Positions 5,315 through 6,059 of a stretch of 6,059 nucleotides of DNA are shown here, one piece after another; position 1 is the stretch's first letter; each line of letters begins with the position of its first letter. Source of the stretch: Candidatus Iainarchaeum sp. (lineage in GTDB: Archaea > Iainarchaeota > Iainarchaeia > Iainarchaeales > JAAZKV01); the NCBI GenBank assembly GCA_028702895.1, contig JAQVNZ010000043.1:1-6059 (forward strand). The letters run 5' to 3'. The position numbers and the translations under genes were made by a program. The notes beneath the pieces are model-generated. The model was not told the DNA's origin. It was given only the letters and a program-made list of their open reading frames with translations, and ran no database searches.

Positions 5315-5423
5315 CACTATTATTAAAAATATTCCAATACTAAAATAATTATTCCATTACTTTGTAATTTATTCCAATATTGCTTGTTAGAGTTCCGTTA
5401 TTGGGCCCAATGATTCCGTTAGT
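5291..5423 (+). repeat. Helically phased array of seven TTCCRNTABT 10-mers
   Basis: Copies start at 5291, 5312, 5332, 5352, 5372, 5393 and 5414, spaced 21, 20, 20, 20, 21 and 21 bp. The 10-mers are TTCCGGTACT, TTCCACTATT, TTCCAATACT, TTCCATTACT, TTCCAATATT, TTCCGTTATT and TTCCGTTAGT. TTCC, TA and the last T are invariant, and position 5 is always a purine. The 10-11 bp between copies are not conserved. The 20/21-bp spacing is not a multiple of three and stops interrupt the frames, so this is not a protein repeat. All copies face the same way on one side of the helix, as expected for cooperative protein binding (iteron or partition-site geometry). It fills most of the gap between two convergent genes, so a role as a gene operator is unlikely. 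Function is unknown. Confidence 0.88.
5400..5411. repeat. 12-bp perfect palindrome ATTGGGCCCAAT
   Basis: A perfect palindrome with a GGGCCC centre, rare in this AT-rich DNA. It occupies the spacer between the sixth and seventh 10-mers of the array and overlaps the end of the sixth. It could bind a dimeric protein. Confidence 0.7.
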
Positions 5424-5438
5424 GGGTTATTGAGAGTA

Positions 5439-5446
5439 TTTTTTTT
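5439..5446 (+). terminator. T8 tract downstream of the repeat array
   Basis: The longest uninterrupted T run in this gap lies 16 bp after the last repeat. It is a plausible end for a plus-strand transcript, either the HAD mRNA (which would carry the array in its 3' UTR) or a separate array RNA. Confidence 0.45.
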
Positions 5447-5469
5447 AGAAGTGCTAAAATTAGTCTGAT

Positions 5470-5877
5470 TTATTTTTTTGATAAATTAACTGCTATCATT
5501 ATTTGCATTAGATCTTCAAAAGGCATTCTTTCTATTTTGTTAGTTAGTTTAAAATGTTGGCCTGATTGTTGTGACATTGTGTGTCTTAATTCAAAAATCG
5601 TTTTTGATAGTGCTGAATATTCTTTTTGATGCATTTTTTCTAGTTGTTTGTATATTTGAAGGCTTTTTTCGCGAGGTATGTTGGTTAAACTAGCCACGTT
5701 AGTATTTGGGAAGAATGAAATTATTTTTTTTGCTGGTTCTAAAGGCAAATGGTATGTTAAACTTCCTTGTTTAAATTTAATTATTCTCTTGGCTTTAACT
5801 GGATCAATTATTTTTTTCTTAATTGGCTTTTTTATTATTTTTTTTTTAATTACTTTTTTTAGTTTGTTTTGAAACAT
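5470..5877 (-). CDS. Basic protein of unknown function with Lys/Ile-rich N-terminus
   Basis: A 135-residue protein that I do not recognise. Residues 5-36 are a Lys/Ile-rich tract (VIKKKIIKKPIKKKIID and following), strongly basic and likely to contact nucleic acid or ribosomes. After it comes a compact part: RIIKFKQGSLTYHLPLEPAKKIISFFPN at 31-58, a helical middle (REKSLQIYKQLEKMHQKEYSALSKTIFELRH, 69-99), then SQQSGQHFKLTNKIERMPFEDLMQIMIAVN to 131. It has no cysteine and no membrane segment. The ATG at 5877 is supported by an excellent TATA box about 25 nt upstream. It converges on the HAD gene across the repeat array, so the array lies downstream of it; a product that binds the array is possible but unsupported. 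Confidence 0.75.
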   Translation of the reverse strand: MFQNKLKKVIKKKIIKKPIKKKIIDPVKAKRIIKFKQGSLTYHLPLEPAKKIISFFPNTNVASLTNIPREKSLQIYKQLEKMHQKEYSALSKTIFELRHTMSQQSGQHFKLTNKIERMPFEDLMQIMIAVNLSKK

Positions 5878-5895
5878 ATTAATAATACTAATTAG

Positions 5896-5906
5896 TTTTA
5901 TATAAA
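5896..5906 (-). promoter_or_regulatory. TATA box of the basic protein gene
   Basis: On the minus strand this reads TTTATATAAAA, the closest match to the archaeal consensus in the window, centred about 24-25 nt before the ATG at 5877. Confidence 0.7.
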
Positions 5907-5941
5907 TTTTAGTGTCTTTGGGGGTTATTTTTTAAAAATTA

Positions 5942-6059
5942 TTAGTCTATTGGAATAGTAATTTTTCTAGTATTCCATTCGTTTCTGTATTGATTGTAGT
6001 CTTGGGTAAGGGGGTAATTTTCATTATCGGGGTAAGGATAATTCGTCATTTGTGCAAAA
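5942..6059 (-). CDS. 3' end of an open reading frame running off the right edge
   Basis: On the minus strand a frame is open from the window edge to the TAA at 5942-5944. Its C-terminus reads QYRNEWNTRKITIPID; upstream residues are rich in Tyr, Asn and Pro (TNYPYPDNENYPLTQDYN). An in-frame ATG at 6049 would make a complete 35-residue product, but the frame is still open to the edge, so the C-terminal tail of a larger protein is equally possible. Codons ending in C (CCC, TAC, GAC, ACC, AAC) are commoner than in neighbouring genes, which may indicate different selection or origin. No family is recognisable. A T5 run lies just after the stop on the minus strand. Confidence 0.5.
   Translation of the reverse strand, partial: FAQMTNYPYPDNENYPLTQDYNQYRNEWNTRKITIPID

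Noticed and set aside
5291..5423. CRISPR array or protein-coding repeat reading of the TTCC array
   Set aside because: The conserved word is only 10 bp with 10-11-bp spacers, far too short for CRISPR, and the 20/21-bp period shifts frame and meets stop codons.
5678..5872. Plus-strand hydrophobic frame resembling a membrane protein
   Set aside because: It is the antisense of the Lys-rich N-terminus of the basic protein; reversed Lys codons give Phe and Leu, and the minus-strand gene has the TATA box.
5946..5982. Extra TTCC-type words near the right edge (one inverted, one direct)
   Set aside because: Both are one mismatch off the consensus, are not in 20-21-bp phase with the array, and fall inside the edge reading frame, so they are probably coincidental.

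Overview
This AT-rich window reads as archaeal chromosome, most likely from a small-genome DPANN-type lineage. I infer this from four things: a complete archaeal/eukaryal XPD-type helicase with Fe-S cysteines; archaeal TATA boxes centred about 24-32 nt before most start codons; no Shine-Dalgarno sequences, so transcripts look leaderless; and short single-gene transcription units. I cannot fix the taxon more closely from sequence alone.

Layout, left to right. Bases 1-175 hold only AT-rich upstream DNA. Then come a kinase-fold protein with a Lys-rich N-terminal extension (176-979, +), a small beta-rich, Ig-like domain protein (1045-1401, +), and a convergent helical, acidic protein with an octapeptide repeat (1435-1956, -). 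A 202-nt divergent promoter region follows, carrying a tandem 22-bp repeat. Next is the XPD/Rad3-family helicase (2159-4006, +), whose stop codon directly abuts the stop of a convergent HxlR-type winged-helix regulator (4007-4321, -). Back to back with that regulator is a 51-codon gene with a strong TATA box (4394-4549, +). Then come a HAD-like hydrolase (4659-5264, +), a non-coding interval with a striking repeat array (5265-5469), a convergent basic protein of unknown function (5470-5877, -), and the 3' end of another minus-strand reading frame that runs off the right edge.

The best candidate for something undescribed is the array at 5291-5423. It has seven copies of the 10-mer TTCCRNTABT in the same orientation, starting every 20 or 21 bp (two helical turns), with unrelated sequence between copies. 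It lies between two convergent genes, so it is not an ordinary promoter. It has an iteron-like or partition-site-like geometry, or it could be a repeated element in the 3' UTR of the HAD gene. It includes a 12-bp GC-centred palindrome and is followed by a T8 tract.

No operon is evident; nearly every gene seems to have its own promoter. The clearest functional pairing is the HxlR-type regulator with the divergent 51-aa gene, which share a 72-bp promoter region containing inverted repeats. The helicase implies DNA repair or genome maintenance. The kinase-fold, Ig-like, helical and basic proteins have no function that I can assign from sequence.
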